Assembly (NCBI GenBank): GCA_005406025.1
Contig: BGZK01000090.1
Location: 124,001 to 188,000, forward strand
DNA length: 64,000 bases
Origin: Eumeta japonica
Taxonomy: Eukaryota; Arthropoda; Insecta; Lepidoptera; Psychidae
Direction of reading: 5' to 3'
Position numbers and translations under genes: made by a program. The notes under the pieces are model-generated. The model was not told the DNA's origin and did not search any database. It saw only the letters and a program-made list of their open reading frames with translations. Positions 63,401-64,000 of the stretch are shown one piece after another (the stretch's first letter is position 1; each line of letters begins with the position of its first letter).

Positions 63401-64000
63401 TTTACTTTTAATATATTTTTTATATTTTGTATAGGCTTGTTAAGGTATTTTGTATTGTATAAGTATTGGGCTTGTATTTTTCCTTTCTTTTATATTAAAA
63501 CGTTTGTAAAATTTGAACATTAGCATATGAACGTAATAACATCATATTTATACAGTATAATATAGTAATATTCGAATGCGGCGCGAAGGACGAATGACCG
63601 CCGGCCTCGACCCGCGGCCTCGGCGGTGCTCGGCGCGTGCGCATTGTTCCCGCGGGTCATGTTACACGCCGCGGCCGCACGGCCCCGCCTCCGTCGTAAA
63701 ACACATCGATACTAGGAATTTGTATAGTGCTAACTAGAGCTCTTGATGCTCGTCTCAAAAGATTTTAAAAAATACCCTCAAAAGCTAACAACCACCGCTA
63801 AGTGGTCTGCGTTTTAGAATCTTTAGAATAGTGTATTTATACTATTCTATCTGGCGAGGTTTCGAGATAAAGAAGAATGTGTGTCCTTTTCTCCTTTCTC
63901 GTTCACCGGTTCTGAGACGAGCGGTCCATCTGCCCAGAGGCGCGATTAAGATGCAACCCTCAAAAGATGTCATCGCGGAATTCCTGAATGTCGCAGCTCG
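60466..64000. other. No gene seen; CpG-rich patch near the right edge
   Basis: Mostly AT-rich. About 63570-63700 is strongly CG-rich (CCGCGGCCGCACGGCCCCGC tract). It has no long frame and no clear splice sites. It may be part of a regulatory element. Confidence 0.4.

Overview
This is eukaryotic nuclear DNA, most likely from a moth or butterfly (Lepidoptera). It is AT-rich with scattered CpG-rich patches. It has intron-split coding sequence with consensus GT-AG junctions, long introns, and many degraded mobile elements, several of types I know by eye from lepidopteran genomes. I see no bacterial operons, CRISPR array or rRNA. The order-level assignment is an inference from repeat style, not from a database search.

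Only one host gene can be named. Two plus-strand exons (34730-34839 and 44727-44821) join in phase across a 9.9 kb intron. Together they encode the second WW domain of Kibra (WWC family), the upstream scaffold of the Hippo growth-control pathway, and the lead-in to its coiled coil. The first WW domain should lie on an earlier exon and the rest of the protein on later exons. I could not find either, so most of the window is probably kibra intron, possibly with some 5' flanking DNA at the left.

The left third (1-34.7 kb) holds a 1.47 kb foldback element built from inverted arrays of a 120-bp unit (425-1898), a block of unrecognised open reading frames on both strands (6638-7778), a hAT-like MITE (12104-12356), two decayed non-LTR retrotransposon tails (25290-25612 minus; 30834-31181 plus), copies of at least three dispersed repeat families, possible tRNA-derived SINE remnants and a decayed CTGT-type simple repeat. 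The middle (34.7-44.8 kb) holds the two kibra exons and their intron, with hairpins, a short 23-bp tandem repeat and a weak candidate promoter. The right part (44.8-64 kb) holds AT microsatellites, more repeat copies, a PIF/Harbinger-like MITE with a TTA target duplication (56602-56793) and several hairpins.

The most unusual structural signals are the foldback element and a series of nearly perfect short-loop inverted repeats between 33 and 57 kb. I found no convincing new multi-gene system. Most open frames in the window are chance frames in repeats, microsatellites or CpG-rich DNA.
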